Assembly: GCF_029873635.1 (NCBI RefSeq)
Contig: NC_080417.1
Location: 32,848,214-32,912,213 of the forward strand
Origin: Malania oleifera
Taxonomy: Eukaryota > Streptophyta > Magnoliopsida > Santalales > Ximeniaceae
DNA length: 64,000 nucleotides
Reading direction: 5' to 3'
The notes under the pieces are model-generated. The model was not told where the DNA came from. It did not search any database and worked only from the letters and a program-made list of their open reading frames with translations. Within the stretch, counting starts at the first letter, position 1; every line of letters begins with the position of its first letter. The translations under genes and the position numbers were made by a program. Shown piece by piece: positions 45,518 through 57,762 of this stretch.

Positions 45518-47492
45518 TGTTGACTTGATAGGTCACACTATGTTTTGATAATGACAAATACTCTTGATACTGATGTTTGTACTAAGATTTGCATGCAGGT
45601 TCATCCTATGTGTGTACTCGAACTGAAAAACATATCATGATGGCGTGCGGTGATCAAACAAAAGAATGAACAAATATGTGTTGTATTTGTAATTATTATT
45701 TATTTTCTTCATTTTGGGATGTAATTTTATTATGAACTGTACACCCATATGACTTGTAATAATTTACATAATACATGATAGGTAGGTATGCTCAAATCGA
45801 CCCTAGTTGGACTTTAGATACCTACACATAGTGCACTAAGTCCCCAATATCACATAAATAATGAGGGGAATTTATTGAAGCAAAATTAGACTTAATAGGT
45901 AAAATTTTGTGAGTGGTTGGGCGACTAAACCTAGCAATTCAAATTGCCTCGGTTGACTGAACAATGGACCGGTCAACAAGTTGACCTATGTTCGGCAGAC
46001 CGAACCAAAATGTACACATCTTTCACGGTCAACTGAACCTGTGTCAGGTCACTTTTCAACAACCTGGGCACCCGAACCTCACTTTCATTTTGCCCTCGAG
46101 CGACTGAACTTATGAGTTTGGCATACCAAACTTCAGATTGGGCACCCGAAACGCGGTCTTTTTGAGGAATCATCCGGTTCAGCAAACCGAACTACTTTTC
46201 AGGCAACCGAACCTCTAAAACACATTTTCAGCATTGTGTCTGTTCGGGCACTCAAACCTTGGACCAGGCACCAGAAAGTTTTTGGGTTGTTTATTTTTAC
46301 CGAGGTAAATAGGGGTTAAAAATGGGTTAAAACTTTAAACTTGTTTTAAATCTTTTTTAATAATATTCAATAAGTCCCCAACGGTCATAATTTGCCCCTT
46401 GCCTGTATATACTCGTTCATTTGCAAAAATTAGTAAGGATTAGTAAGATCATTTAGGCCTAAATTCTCTCAAATTCACAAATAATTTTATAGCCTATACT
46501 ACACTCACATACACTTATACACTCCATTTTCCTTGATCATATATTGAGTGTGCTTGTGCTTCATTCTAATTTGCTCATACTCTCATTTGTTGTATTGATT
46601 GGTTCATTTTATTATTGAGAGTAAAACTTAAAGTTCTCCCACTGATTTTATTTGATAAATCTTGTGTAGGAAGACTTAGAGGCTTGTGGTTCTTGCATTG
46701 TCATTGCAAGTTACCTTAGCCCATATTTTTGTGTGCAAAAATTATTTTCAAGCTTGCATTCAAACATCCCTTGTGCTTAGTATATTGAAAACATATTGTT
46801 GAGATTGTTTGAATCATCTTACTAGCATTTTTTGAAACCCTAAACTGATATTGTGATATTCAATATTGTGTTTCAAATCTTGCTTAGATATACACTCTAG
46901 ATCTTGATTGTTTATCCATACTTAATTGGGTGTTTAGCATACATTAAAACACAGAGCATATTTATATATCATTCGTGCTTGTGTTATTGCTTGAGCTATA
47001 CTGGTGTACATATCTACTTTTGAAGAAACATATTTCTGTGTACGCAAATACACGTTGTATTCCAGGCGTGGGCCTAAAGAGGGAGACTAGCCTTGTGGAA
47101 TAGTCCTAGATTGACTTAGACCCAGTTAGGAAAGTTAAGTGCACCATCCTGGTAACGTGTAGGTTGAGGTAAGCCCCACTTATTGATCTGGTTGTAAACA
47201 GTGCCGCTCCACCTATTAAGTGAGATTATAGTGTAATCCTTATGCGGGTGTGCCAAGGCGGGGACGTAGGCAGTATTGGCCGAACCTCGATAACATAGCT
47301 GATGTTGATTATTTTTCGCAATTTTCATTCTGCACCTGTATGTTTATGTTTATTATTTGAATATTTGTTTGGGATTGTGAATACGTAGAAATACCCTAAG
47401 TTTGTGAATTACTGCTTGCTGGATTAGCTAAATTTAGGAAGAATTTTTAAATACCAATTCACCCCCCTCTTGGGATTGCACCAAAGCTAACA
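45518..47492 (+). repeat. 5' LTR of element G
   Basis: TGTTGACTTG...AGCTAACA, 1975 bp. The U3 holds the TTCGG-N4-CCGAA array at 45918-46272, and a TATA-like GTATATACTCG follows near 46405. Confidence 0.93.
45918..46272 (+). promoter_or_regulatory. TTCGG-N4-CCGAA array in the 5' LTR of G
   Basis: About ten half- or full-palindrome units, for example TTCGGCAGACCGAAC (45990), and decayed forms such as TTTGGCATACCAAAC (46116). The 3' LTR has TTCGGCACACCGAAC in place of the latter, so the change is by transitions at both CpGs. The array ends about 130 bp before the TATA box. Confidence 0.6.
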
Positions 47493-47494
47493 AT

Positions 47495-47507
47495 TGGTAT
47501 CAGAGTC
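47495..47507 (+). other. Primer binding site of element G
   Basis: TGGTATCAGAGTC, two bases after the LTR. Confidence 0.9.
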
Positions 47508-47639
47508 TCGTAATGTAGACTTAAATGTCATTTAGTAAAAGATCATGATAGCTCGTGTTAGTGCATCCCCTTTATGTGACTGCAGGTTAGTCACACACCC
47601 TCCAATATTTTTTTGGCAAAAACTATGTTGTATGGAAAT

Positions 47640-48780
47640 TTAGAATGATTGTATATGTGAAAGCTTTAAACTGGAGATTTTAGAAAGTCATTGATCATGG
47701 TGATAGTATGTCTGTTAAATCCATTGACTGTCCTGATGTTCCTAAATCTGAATATGAATTGAACTGATAAGAACTTAGTGCAAGTAAATTTTGATGCTAT
47801 GAATACCTTACTACATGTTTTAGATTCTAATGTTTTATGTGAGGTTATAACATGTAGCAGTGCTAAGGAGATCTGGGATGAACTTGAGAGGAGATATGGA
47901 ACATCCATGCAAAATAAAGTGATCACTTCTTGTGACTCAAGCCCTACAGATCTTGAAATAGGTAACCAATGTTTTGTTGCTTTAACTAATAATAAGGTAA
48001 TCTCTGCTTCTTCTATTTTAGTAGATAAATCTAGAAATGATTCATGTGTTGATTTAAATTATATATTTGATTTTGAATCATATGATAGTTCTGGTGATGA
48101 AAGCATGCCAACTTATGAAGAATTGCAAATTGAGTATGTTAGAATTCATAAGTTACTTATTAAATCTAATAAGAAATATACTGTTTTGGAAACAAGTATG
48201 AAGTATGCATAAAAGAATGTGAATCTAGAGTTCTTGCTGAAAGAGAAAATGATCTGAAAATCAAAAGATTAGTGAGTAAGAATGAATCATTAGAAAAAGA
48301 AATGGTTGTCTTGAAATCTAAGATTTTCAATGATAATAATAAAGATCTTATGATTGGTGAACTGGAATAATAAGCAAACAATATTACTAAAGAATTCATC
48401 AAATTACAAGATGTTTGCAAGAGTCTTAAAAACTTGAAAATGAAAGAGTTAGAAAAGAAAATATAAGACCAAACTAAGATCATCCACACATTCACTAGAG
48501 GGAAGGGCAACTTTGATAAGTTGTTAGGATCATAGAAGATGACCTTAGATAGGGAAGATACAACGAAGTTAGAAATAGGAAAAATAAAAATCTGTATATG
48601 AGGTACTTTGTGAGAGAAGTCGATAATTATGCTAGTACCTCCTCCGGTCCATACACCCATACCTACTATGCGTTGTGTAAAAAGAAGGGACATACCAAAT
48701 TTGATTGTGCATTTAAAAGAAAAGGAGTTAAAATGAAACAAATTTGGAGAGTGAAAGAAAAATCTGATCCTGACTCTTCA
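47640..48780 (+). pseudogene. copia gag remnant of element G
   Basis: A UBN2-type gag core at 47778-48000 (CSSAKEIWDELERRYGT), then a Lys/Glu-rich coiled-coil region, a motif resembling LGSQK near 48525 with a stop at the Q, and a zinc-knuckle-like YALCKKKGHTKFDC at about 48660-48700 whose first Cys is Tyr. It ends with KIWxVKEK-like text typical of the SIRE gag tail. Stops and frameshifts are frequent. The only retrotransposon protein in the element, and it is dead. Confidence 0.75.
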
Positions 48781-48914
48781 TGAACCAAATATGTTCCCTA
48801 GTGTCCATAAGGTAGGTTAGAAAGACTCCATAAACCCTAGGTCTCATATTTAAATCATAGGGGGTCCTTCCATATGAGAATTGGTCAAAGGAAAAATGTT
48901 GACCAAGTTCGGGC

Positions 48915-49222
48915 TGCCAAACCCATTTGTGCCTTCGGGCGACCGAACTTGGAGTTTGACCAGTGCATTGACCATCACTTGGGCGTCTGAACTTCACAGT
49001 TCAAAAGTGTTCAAGCTACCGAAAGTAGTTCGGGTAACTGAATCATCAATTCAGCTAACCAAACTCTACAGTTCAAATTGAGTTCGGGCTACCGAGCGTT
49101 GGTTTCCTAAAAAGGCGTTTGAACTTCAGCCAACAAAACCCATGTTTGCTCAATCGAACATACTCAGTGCCCTCTGTAATTATTGCAGTTTAGGCGACCA
49201 AATCCCTATTTAGGCACCCGAA
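48915..49222 (+). promoter_or_regulatory. TTCGG-N4-CCGAA array upstream of the extra gene
   Basis: Units such as TTCGGGCGACCGAACTTGG (48936) and TTCGGGCTACCGAG (49083), plus decayed forms, sit just upstream of TATATATAG (49231-49240). The sequence around the units is not a copy of the LTR U3 although the word is the same. Confidence 0.55.
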
Positions 49223-49230
49223 CCACACTG

Positions 49231-49240
49231 TTATATATAG
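49231..49240 (+). promoter_or_regulatory. TATA box of the extra gene in element G
   Basis: TTATATATAG about 122 bp before the ATG at 49362, with a CT-rich leader between (CTTCCAGCCACTCC). Confidence 0.55.
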
Positions 49241-49361
49241 AAAACCTGCATTAACAGTGTCATTTTTCATCCACCCTTGAGAGTTCCTCTAGTTTTCCTC
49301 ACTTCCAGCCACTCCATTTTCATTTCTAGCCTAGTGCCTTTCAGGAAAATTTTCTCCCACC

Positions 49362-50510
49362 ATGTCTAAAGACCAAAGACGCACTATGGCAGGCATTGTG
49401 CTTGATCAATGGTTCCATATACCTATGAGACGGATCAAGTATGATGAAGTTTTCCGCATCAAGGATCCCATCCTCAGTAAGGTACTGGCATTGAATTTAT
49501 GCAGACATATTTTAATGATGTGTTAGACATGTTCAGATACCAGGGATGGTATGAATTTATAAGTTTTCAGCCCAGGGGAATCTACCCCATACTCGTCAAG
49601 CTGTTCTATACCAACATCGGGAAAGACAACCATGGCTGCTGCTCCAGGGTGTTTGAGACTGACATCTATTTCGACGATGCATACCTGGTAAAGACGTTTG
49701 ACATCCAGCGAGGTGACTTCGTTTGTCCTGATTCTACCTCATCCTGGATTAATGAGCAGGAATTTACGGTGAGCACTTTTGTGAACCTTGTGATGTTGCA
49801 TCCTGCTATAGACCTCGCACACACACCTAGTTATAGGTCACTGACTTTGGTGGCAAAGGTGGTACACCACCTGATTTCGTATAATATATTGCCAAAGTCG
49901 GGATCTAGGGATCACGTGTCGTATTTGGATTGCTTTGTGATGTGGTGTCTATTCATGAGGAAGAAGTTAGATCTCCCTAGGTTGATGATCAGGTGGATGT
50001 TTGTAAAGATTGTAGGAAAAAGGATTTACTACCATATGGAGGCATCCTATCTTGGCTGTTTGTTAGAGAGAGAGTCACGAGGACTCCATATGTAGTACTA
50101 AAGAAGATAAAGAGCACTGACATCTTCTCCTCCACCACTCTGAAATTGATGGGGTATGAGCTCGCAGGTAACATGTAACTACCTACTATTCCTGAGAGAG
50201 GTCAAGGAGCTCAGGAGGTTCCATAGGAGCAGCCCCATGTGCAATCAAACGCCAAGATCATGGCAGCCATCACTAGTCTCACAGAATCATTTCAGGAGTT
50301 TAAGACCTCCATGATAGAGCAGGCGTCCTCCTCCTCGGCCAGGCTTGATGCTTTCTATGGCAAGTTTACCAAGTTCCAGTCCAACGTGCAGGCAAACTTT
50401 CATATCCTCGGTGAGCGCTTGAGAGAGATGAATGATGAGGCTATTGGGGAGGATCAGATGGAGATGAGTGGTGATGAGGACGACGATCACGATGATGGTG
50501 AGACTTAGAG
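49362..50510 (+). pseudogene. Extra gene resembling the putative plant transposon protein family
   Basis: The ATG at 49362 (context ACCATGTC) opens a frame that shifts near 49487, continues 49499-50020 (MQTYFNDVLDMF, GWYEFISF, YPILVKLFYTNI, later KVVHHLISYNILP and HVSYLDCFVMWCLF), shifts again near 50020 (LPYGGILSWLF), and after TAA at 50176 and TAG at 50223 ends in a stretch with coiled-coil character and a run of Asp/Glu (50239-50508). The pattern matches a domain found in many plant transposon-borne proteins (I believe Pfam PF20167); its function is unknown. It has no signal peptide or membrane segment, so it is not env-like. This copy is broken by two frameshifts and two stops. Confidence 0.65.
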
Positions 50511-51612
50511 GATTCCTTGGAGTTCAGCTATTTTACATTTGATCTATCTTATACTTTATTTACATACACTTACATTTGGTCTATAATAATTAAAACAACC
50601 TTTTATTTTGCTTTTTCGGTCGTACACACTCACTACACATATACACAGATGCATACAAATACTATCTTGTGGTGATTGTGATTTTGCTTATATTTATATA
50701 TATCTGATGGTTTTTAGGTTTGCATGCTTTTTTATACTTACATGATTATACTACTGAAATGCATGTTTATGATGAAAGCCTCCTGCATGGCGAATGCAGT
50801 GGTTGTGTATTGTCTGCTGGTAGAATTAGGTTCTCATATGCTCAAAACTTGTGATATACTGTTCGATTGAGAATCTTTTTGTGCAGGTTTAATATGGGAA
50901 ATGTCCTATTTACAGATGGCGCATGCTACCGGATTTTTGGTAGACATTTTCCTAAAAATATTGAAATGCTTTCTAAAATGAAAATGGATGTGCATGAAAA
51001 TTTTGTTTTTGGATTTTAAAATGTTTGCATTTAGCTATTTTTAAAAAATTTGAATCATCTGGAGTTGTTTGTGCATACATATTTAAATGTTTTGAAGTTG
51101 GCAGTTTTGTTATGGGATAAATCACTTTTTTTGACAAAATGCTGTTGAATTTTCAAAATCACTACACATATCCTATATCTTTTATAAATGCTAAATGTTT
51201 TAAAACCTAAGTTGTGCTTCTAAAATAATCCTTGCATTGTGTTCAAGGTATAAATCTAAAGAAAATGCACATTCTGAGGGGGAGCCATTTTACTTTGAAA
51301 AACATACGGATCTGAGAAAATGAAATGTATTCAGTACTATAATTCTATATCTTGTTGGAATACACTAACAACTGGTATCAATGCGTACATTTGAAAACCT
51401 TAAAAATTGGTATCATTTTTTTTTTTTAACATGTGGTATCATATTTTTAACAAGTAGTTATAACAAGTGGTATCAGTCCCACATATCTTTTCTTGCTTTA
51501 TATCCTGTGGGAATGCATATTTTTGCTAACAAGCGAAAATCAAAGATGATTATGATAGATAAAATATTTAAATCCTTTTGAAAGGATGAGTGAAAGCCAA
51601 ATAAAAATTAAT
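50511..51612 (+). other. Internal non-coding DNA of element G
   Basis: AT-rich and no coding region recognised. A GAGGGGGAGCC purine tract at about 51277 is repeated at 54380, and further purine tracts occur at 54282 and 54433. Confidence 0.6.
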
Positions 51613-52465
51613 CTTCATGTTGATTAAGGTGTAATCCCAAGAGGGGGGGGGGGGTGAATTGAGTATTTTAAAAAATGCTTTAAACCTATTTACCACTTAA
51701 TCCTTATTTGTATTTTTAACAAATCAATTGTTGGGATTTATGACTGAATTAAATTGATTTCATCAATGAGTTCCTTTTACCCAATTAATTATGTGTAAAG
51801 AAATTCAACATTGATATGCAATACAAATAATATAATGTAGTGCGGAAAGTAAAGAGTTAAGGGAAGAGAGAAGACAAACGCAATTTTTACGAGGTTCAGC
51901 CAACTCGGCCTATGTCCTCGTCTTAAGTAACCCACTCAAGGATTTCACTAAAATCCTTGCTTCTTAAAATGGGATAGAGCTTCCCTTACAAGCCACTGCT
52001 TACAAGAAGTACAACTCCAATTTCGTTGCTTACAAGATGCATAACTTCCTCATAATCCGCTGCTTACAAGAGGTACAACTTCCTCCTCACACCCCGGTTC
52101 ACAAGCCGAACCGTGAATACAATGAATCTGTAAAACACTCAAAATTACTTCCAACAAAAGTTAGTGAGTACAATTCAAATTCCTAATACATTAACATATG
52201 ATTAAGCTTGAAGTTCTGGATGTATGAAACGATACAATCGTTTATGTATGATATGCTTCCGCACACAAAATCCTTTTTATAAAAAACTCTGAAGTAAAGA
52301 TATATTTGAAATGCTTTGGAGTATATTGGGGTTCTAGTTCACTTTGTAAAGATGCACAAATATATCTAATGTGAACTTGTCAAAAGCTCTATCTTGAATA
52401 TTATATTAATCAAAATCAAAACGCTTTCTTTCAAATATTCAATCATAACACGATCTTTGTAATAT

Positions 52466-52469
<4 letters not shown>

Positions 52470-52503
<34 letters not shown>
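52470..52503. repeat. (TA)n microsatellite
   Basis: A pure TA run in the solo LTR. Confidence 0.95.
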
Positions 52504-52506
<3 letters not shown>

Positions 52507-53279
52507 ATGTATACCAAAGATCAAAGCCCTAATATAATATATTTCAGAGAATACCCTTCAATAATATATCGTTATGAACACCTAGAATATCCAAATAAGT
52601 AGATTTGTAATATTAAAAATATCAAGTTTTTGAATAAAAACTCACTTGAGCCAAAAGTATTTAATCAACAACTAGAGCTCTTTTCAAGTGGTAAATTTCT
52701 CAAAAATGATTAACTATATGCACACTCAAGATCAACTTCTTAACAAATATTCCAAAGTAGATTTTGCAATGATAAGCTCTATGAAATATATATATATACT
52801 CTTGAATCAAACTATTCAACCAATAGCTAAAACCTTTCTCAAGTAATGATCTTGTCAAAAGCAATCTTTATATGTATAGGCACACTCAAGATCAATTTTT
52901 CTAATGATATTCAATAACAAGTGATGAGATGAGACACTCTTGAAAATATTAACTTGAATGATTAAATCTCAATACTAGAATGAAAAACCTGGTGAGTAAA
53001 CGAGTTCCCTTCGAGATTCTGAGTTGATTTGCCCAAGCTCGATGAGTAAAAGTTGAAGTGCAGGCAATCATATAGCAATAAGAGGAAGTTTCTCAATATT
53101 CTTTCAATAATATGTATTCTTCTCTTTACATTGATCTTCTCTTTTTGTATTTTTTCACACTAGGGTTTAGATGATGTATATATAGGAGCTTTACCCTTAG
53201 CATTGATCTCAACCATTGGATCAAAGAGATAGCTCGCAAGTCCTTTTAATAAAAATCAGATTTTTAAGTTTTTCTGCAA

Positions 53280-53545
53280 GTTCAGGCGACTGAGGTCGAA
53301 GCCCAGGCGACCAAAGTCCCTTAGTGTTTCGAAAAATCAACTTGGAATACAGGTTCAAGCAACCAAAGTAGGGTTCAGGCTCTTGAAGTGGCAACTTTAG
53401 GCGATCGAAGTCCCAAGTTCAGGAGACCGAAGTCTCTCGGTTAGGTTCTTTGTTTCCCATTAATTCTTCAGGCTACTGAATTTAATCTTCAGGCTCTTGA
53501 AAAAATTCTTCAGGCAACTGAGATTGAGTTCAGGCTACCAAAGTG
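53280..53545 (-). promoter_or_regulatory. Palindrome cluster in the SIRE-like solo LTR
   Basis: About nine units of a TTCAGGCGACTGAAG-like word, including TTCAGGCGACTGAGG (53281) and AGGCGACCAAAG (53306). They lie upstream (minus strand) of the TATA box GCTCCTATATATAC at about 53178-53191. Confidence 0.5.
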
Positions 53546-54432
53546 CTCTTGTTCTAAATTTTTCTTTTCTAATTTAAAAATCTGCTTTGCTCTCTTTCTT
53601 GACTCTTTTATGACTCTTTTATAAAAAAATTTTCTAAGGTTTTAACAATAATTCTAAGTCCATGAATGTCCCCTAATGATGTTCATGAAATGCATGAGTC
53701 CTAAAGACATTCTAAGGTATATGTTGAGTCTCAAATTAAATCATACGAAAATGTAAATACATGAGGTCTAAGTACCCATTCCCAAGATGTTCTTGAACTT
53801 TGCCAAGATATGTATGCTTTACTTTAAGGCTTCTATGACTCGTTATTCTTCCGTGCATGCTTAATATGGTTCCTATTCACAAACTCATTGCATAGATCAA
53901 ATACCAAGTGATTTGTCATTATCAAAACCGGATTGGACTCGTAGAGTCAACACTTCATCCTCGCATAATCATCACTTGGGGGAAAGTAGGAAAAATTGTA
54001 ACAACTCATAATTGGTATCTGTTGATGTCCTAAGTCTTGTATGCTACATGATTATATTAGCTCTTTGACTTATGTACTATTTGAGTTGTTGCATGAAGTC
54101 TGCTATATACTGTTTGTTGAAACTCAAAACAGGTTACTTAGATACAAAGTTATGTTGGGAATACTTTATTTTCAAAAGTCATGCTGCCGAATTTTTTAAA
54201 AATATTCCTAATATATCTTTTGTATCTAAATGATTTCTTTTTCCTTCATGCTATATTTCTTAACCCCTTTTTGCTGTTGCCAAAAGGGGGAGAAGAGGCA
54301 AAATTGGGTACAATGAAAAATTTAAATTTAAATTTAAATTGAGTACATTGAGATTTAATTGTCTTTATGCATACAGTCAGGGGGAGCCTTTCTTGGCTGT
54401 ACCCACTTTTACATAAAGTATTTGTCATCATC

Positions 54433-54446
54433 AAAAAGGGGGAGAT
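54433..54446 (+). other. Polypurine tract of element G
   Basis: AAAAAGGGGGAGAT precedes the 3' LTR. A similar tract (CCAAAAGGGGGAGAAG) lies 150 bp upstream. Confidence 0.9.
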
Positions 54447-56440
54447 TGTTGACTTGATAGGTCACACTCAGTTTTGATAATGACAAATACTCTTGATACT
54501 GATGTTTGTACTAAGACTTGCATGCAGGTTCACCCTACGCGTGTACTCGAACTGAAAGACATATCATGATGACGTGTGGTGGTCAAGCAGAAGAATGAAG
54601 AAATATGTGTTGTATTTGTAATTATTATTCATTTTCTTCATTTTGGGATGTAATTTGTTTATAGACTATACACTCATATGACTTGTAATAATTTGCATCA
54701 TGTATGATAGGTAGGTATGCTCAAATCAACCATAGTTGGACTTTAGGTACCTACACATAGTGCACTAAGTCCCCAATATCACATAAATAATTAGGGGAAT
54801 TCACTGAAGCAAAATTGGACTAAATAGGTAAAATTTTGTGAGTGGTCGGGCTATCGAACCTGGCAGTTCAAATTGTCTTGGTCGATCGAACCATGGACGA
54901 ATCAACAAGTTGACCTATGTTTGGCAGACCGAACAAAAAATGTACACATCTTCCATGGTCGACCAAACCCGTCACTTTTCACCAACCCAGGCGCCCAAAC
55001 CTCATGTTCATTTTATTTTCGAGTGACCGAACTTATGAGTTCGGCACACCGAACTTCAAACCGAGCACCCGAAACGCGGTCTTTTTGAGGAATCGTTCAA
55101 TTCAAAAAATCGAACTACTTTTCAGGCGACTGAACCTCAAAAACACCTTTTCAGCATTGTGTCTATTCGGGCACCTGAACCTTGGATCGGACACCCGAAA
55201 GTTCTCGGGTTGTTTATTTTTACCGAGGTAATTAGGGGTTAAAAATAGGTTAAAATTTTAAACTTGTTTTAAATCTTTTCTAATAATACCCATTAAGTCC
55301 CTAATGGTCATAATTTGCCCTTTGCCTATATATACTTGTTCATTTACAAAAATTAGTAAGGATTAGCAAGATCATTAAGGCTAAAATTCTCTCAAATTCA
55401 AAAATCATTTTATAGCCTATACTAATCTTATACACTCATACACTCCATTTTCCTTAATCATTCAAGTGTTGTGAGTATATTTAGTGTGCTTGTGCTTCAT
55501 TCTAATTTGCTCATACTCTCATTTGTTGTATTGATTGGTTGATTTATTATTGAGAGTAAAGTTTAAAGTTCTCCCACTGATTTTAATTAATAAATCTTGT
55601 GTGGGAAGACTTAAAGGCTTGTGATTCTTGCATTGTCATTACAAGTTATCTTAGCCCATATTTTTGTGTGCAAAAATTATTTTCAAGCTTACATTCAAAT
55701 ATACCTTGTGCTTAGTATATTGAAAACATATTGTTGAGATTGTTTGAATCATCTTACTAGCATTTTTTGAAACCCTAAACTGATATTGTGATATTTAATA
55801 CTGTGTTTCAAATCTTGTTTAGATATACACTCTAGATCTTGATTGTTTATCCATACTTGATTGAGTGTTTAGCACACATTAAAACACTGAGCATATTTAC
55901 ATATCATTCGTGCTTGTGTTATTGCTTGAGCTATACGGGTGTACATATCTGCTTTTGAAGAAGCATATTTTCGCGTACGCAAAATTTTATACACATTTGT
56001 TGTATTCCAGGCGTGGGCCTGAAGAGGGAGACTAGCCCTGTGGAATTGTCTCAGATAGACTTAGACCTGGTTAGGAAACTTAAGTGCACCATCCTGATAA
56101 GGTGTAAATTGAGGTCAGTCCCGTTAATTGACCTGATTGCAAACGGTACCGCTCCACCCGTTAAGTGAGCTTATAGTGTAATCCTTGTGCAGGTGTGCTA
56201 AGGCGGGGACGTAGACAGTATTGGCCGAACCCTGATAACATATCTGGTGTTGATTTTATTTTTTGCAATTTACATTCTGCACTTGTATGTTTTTGTTTAT
56301 TATTTGAATATTTGTTTGGGATTGTGAATATGTAGAAAGACCCTAGGTTTGTGAAATACTACCTAGTGGATTAGCTAAACTTAGAAAGAATTTTTAAATA
56401 CCATTTCACCCCTCCTCTTAGGATTGCATCAAAGCTAACA
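54447..56440 (+). repeat. 3' LTR of element G
   Basis: 1994 bp, aligns throughout with the 5' LTR at roughly 90 percent by eye. The palindrome array is at 54844-55203 and TATATATA at about 55325-55334. Confidence 0.93.
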
Positions 56441-56746
56441 AAATGTTTTAAATTTATAATTGTTAAAAATTTTATGATATAGATTTTATTAAATACATAT
56501 TCTTAGGAGGTTTTTGTGTTTAAAAAGACAATCCTTCTTCATATATTTGTAGACATGCACCAAGGGTATAATGGTCATATTCTTAAAATATCTACCAAGA
56601 TTCCCATGTTGAACTAAATATTAACATGAGAATGTACAGAGACCTGACAGTGTCTTACAATGCCAACCAAACAAAAATATTTCCAGGATTGAGATTTTTT
56701 AGTATGTGATGTCATGAGAATATTTTTGATGTGGCGAACCAAACGA

Positions 56747-57762
56747 CCCCTTACTTTCATATAATAGCCCCTTAAGGTAGGGATAGTTGGGCTTGGGCAA
56801 TCGGCCACCTCCTAATAAATGTTTAAATGTTGATTTTGACATCAAGTTTGTTCTTCATTGGAGTGTAATATAATTAATTTCTTCTTTTATCCTCCAATAC
56901 TCAAAAATGTTGAACATAACTGAAAATTGATCAAAAATCAAAAAAAGACAAAAGTTAATAGAACTTTACATCAAAAAGAAACTCCACATGAGTGATGGAT
57001 TTCAAATAGGACACTGGCAAAATGGCCAAATCTCCATAGGATCCCATACACTTCAACTTCAGCTAAGCCAAGCATACTGCTGCGCCATATGTTTCAAAAT
57101 GCAGCGTGAATGGGATGACTGCAATTTGTATTTATATGTCCAGATAAAAGGCTCACTTAAGGTTGGAAGCCTAACACATGAAAAGGAAAAGAAACTATAA
57201 ATAAGGACCCAAACAACTTGCTTCTTTTGTAGTTCTCTGCACTATTGCTTTTATCTTTACCATAATTCATTAATTGTTCACTAAAAACCATCCTAATTGC
57301 CCTCAGATATTGTGACTTTTTTAAAAAAAATTTATGGGCGTTCGTGTTGAACCTTGTATGAGATTATGGGATATTTTGACCTTGATAGACAAATACTTCT
57401 CTCTCATTTTGTCATGTTTTGCTCATCAGTGAAAGACTTTGCAAGCATGGTAGGGAACAGTGTGCATCTGCTTTTTAGGATGTTTACTCTATTGGCAAGA
57501 TCAGGGCCTAAGGGCATCATGGTAACTGCAATTCAACTGAATTTTGAAATTTTAGTATTTAAATTTCCTACGCTTTCCATTTTGAGAAATAGACTTGATC
57601 AATTGGTGGCATTTTCTTATTCTTGATTAGGCCAACTTACTCATTGAAATTTTTTTCTTACTTTTACATAGGATGGTCTTCATGATTCCTACTTTTATTG
57701 TTCTTTCTCAGCAACACAATTTTAGATGAGAAATAAGCTTCAGCCAATAATCCTTATATATT
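56747..57762. other. Host DNA between the inverted-repeat element and copia I
   Basis: 56825-56935 is homologous to 26735-26830. The open stretch 57354-57626 has no recognisable domain. A TATAAATAAGG at about 57197 could be a core promoter, but no supported gene follows. Confidence 0.5.

Larger units (their letters stand above)
51618..53952 (-). mobile_element. Solo LTR of a related SIRE-like family in element G
   Basis: On the minus strand it begins TGTTGACTCTACG and ends AATCAACA; perfect CTTCA duplications flank it (51613-51617 and 53953-53957); 2335 bp. Shared features with the LTR of G include the end resembling CCTCTTGGGATTAC and the TGTTGACT start. A CAGGCGACTGAAG-type palindrome cluster lies at 53280-53545, with a minus-strand TATA box near 53180. 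No internal region remains. Confidence 0.9.
45518..56440 (+). mobile_element. SIRE-like LTR element G without pol, carrying an extra gene
   Basis: LTRs 45518-47492 and 54447-56440 (about 2 kb each), perfect AAATG duplication (45513-45517 and 56441-56445), PBS TGGTATCAGAGTC and polypurine tract AAAAAGGGGGAGAT. A decayed copia gag occupies 47640-48780. No protease, integrase, RT or RNase H motif was found anywhere inside. Instead, a second gene (49362-50510) follows with its own TATA box. A solo LTR is nested at 51618-53952. The long LTRs, PBS and polypurine tract suggest the SIRE/Maximus lineage. It must have moved with enzymes supplied by another element. Confidence 0.88.
44701..56746. mobile_element. 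Inverted-repeat DNA element split by element G
   Basis: The left end reads GGGGGTGTTTGTTTCAC; the right end, on the minus strand, reads GGGGTCGTTTGGTTCGCC. Reading inward from each side, further matches occur (TCTCAATCC, GTTTG-TT, CATGGGA), then an AT-rich core. Without element G it is about 1.1 kb and has no coding frame, so it is a non-autonomous DNA transposon of MITE or foldback type. No clear target duplication was found, so the superfamily is uncertain. The two halves lie on either side of the AAATG duplication of G. Confidence 0.55.

Noticed and set aside
47050..47330. tRNA- or structured-RNA-like segment in the LTR of G
   Set aside because: It is repeated in the 3' LTR (about 56000-56270) as part of the LTR; no tRNA A/B boxes in proper arrangement were found.
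49362..50510. Env-like gene of a SIRE element
   Set aside because: No signal peptide, membrane segment or glycoprotein-like features; the pattern fits the putative plant transposon protein family instead.
57354..57626. Possible small host gene (90 residues)
   Set aside because: No recognisable motif, no supported splice context, and AT-rich flanks; could be chance.
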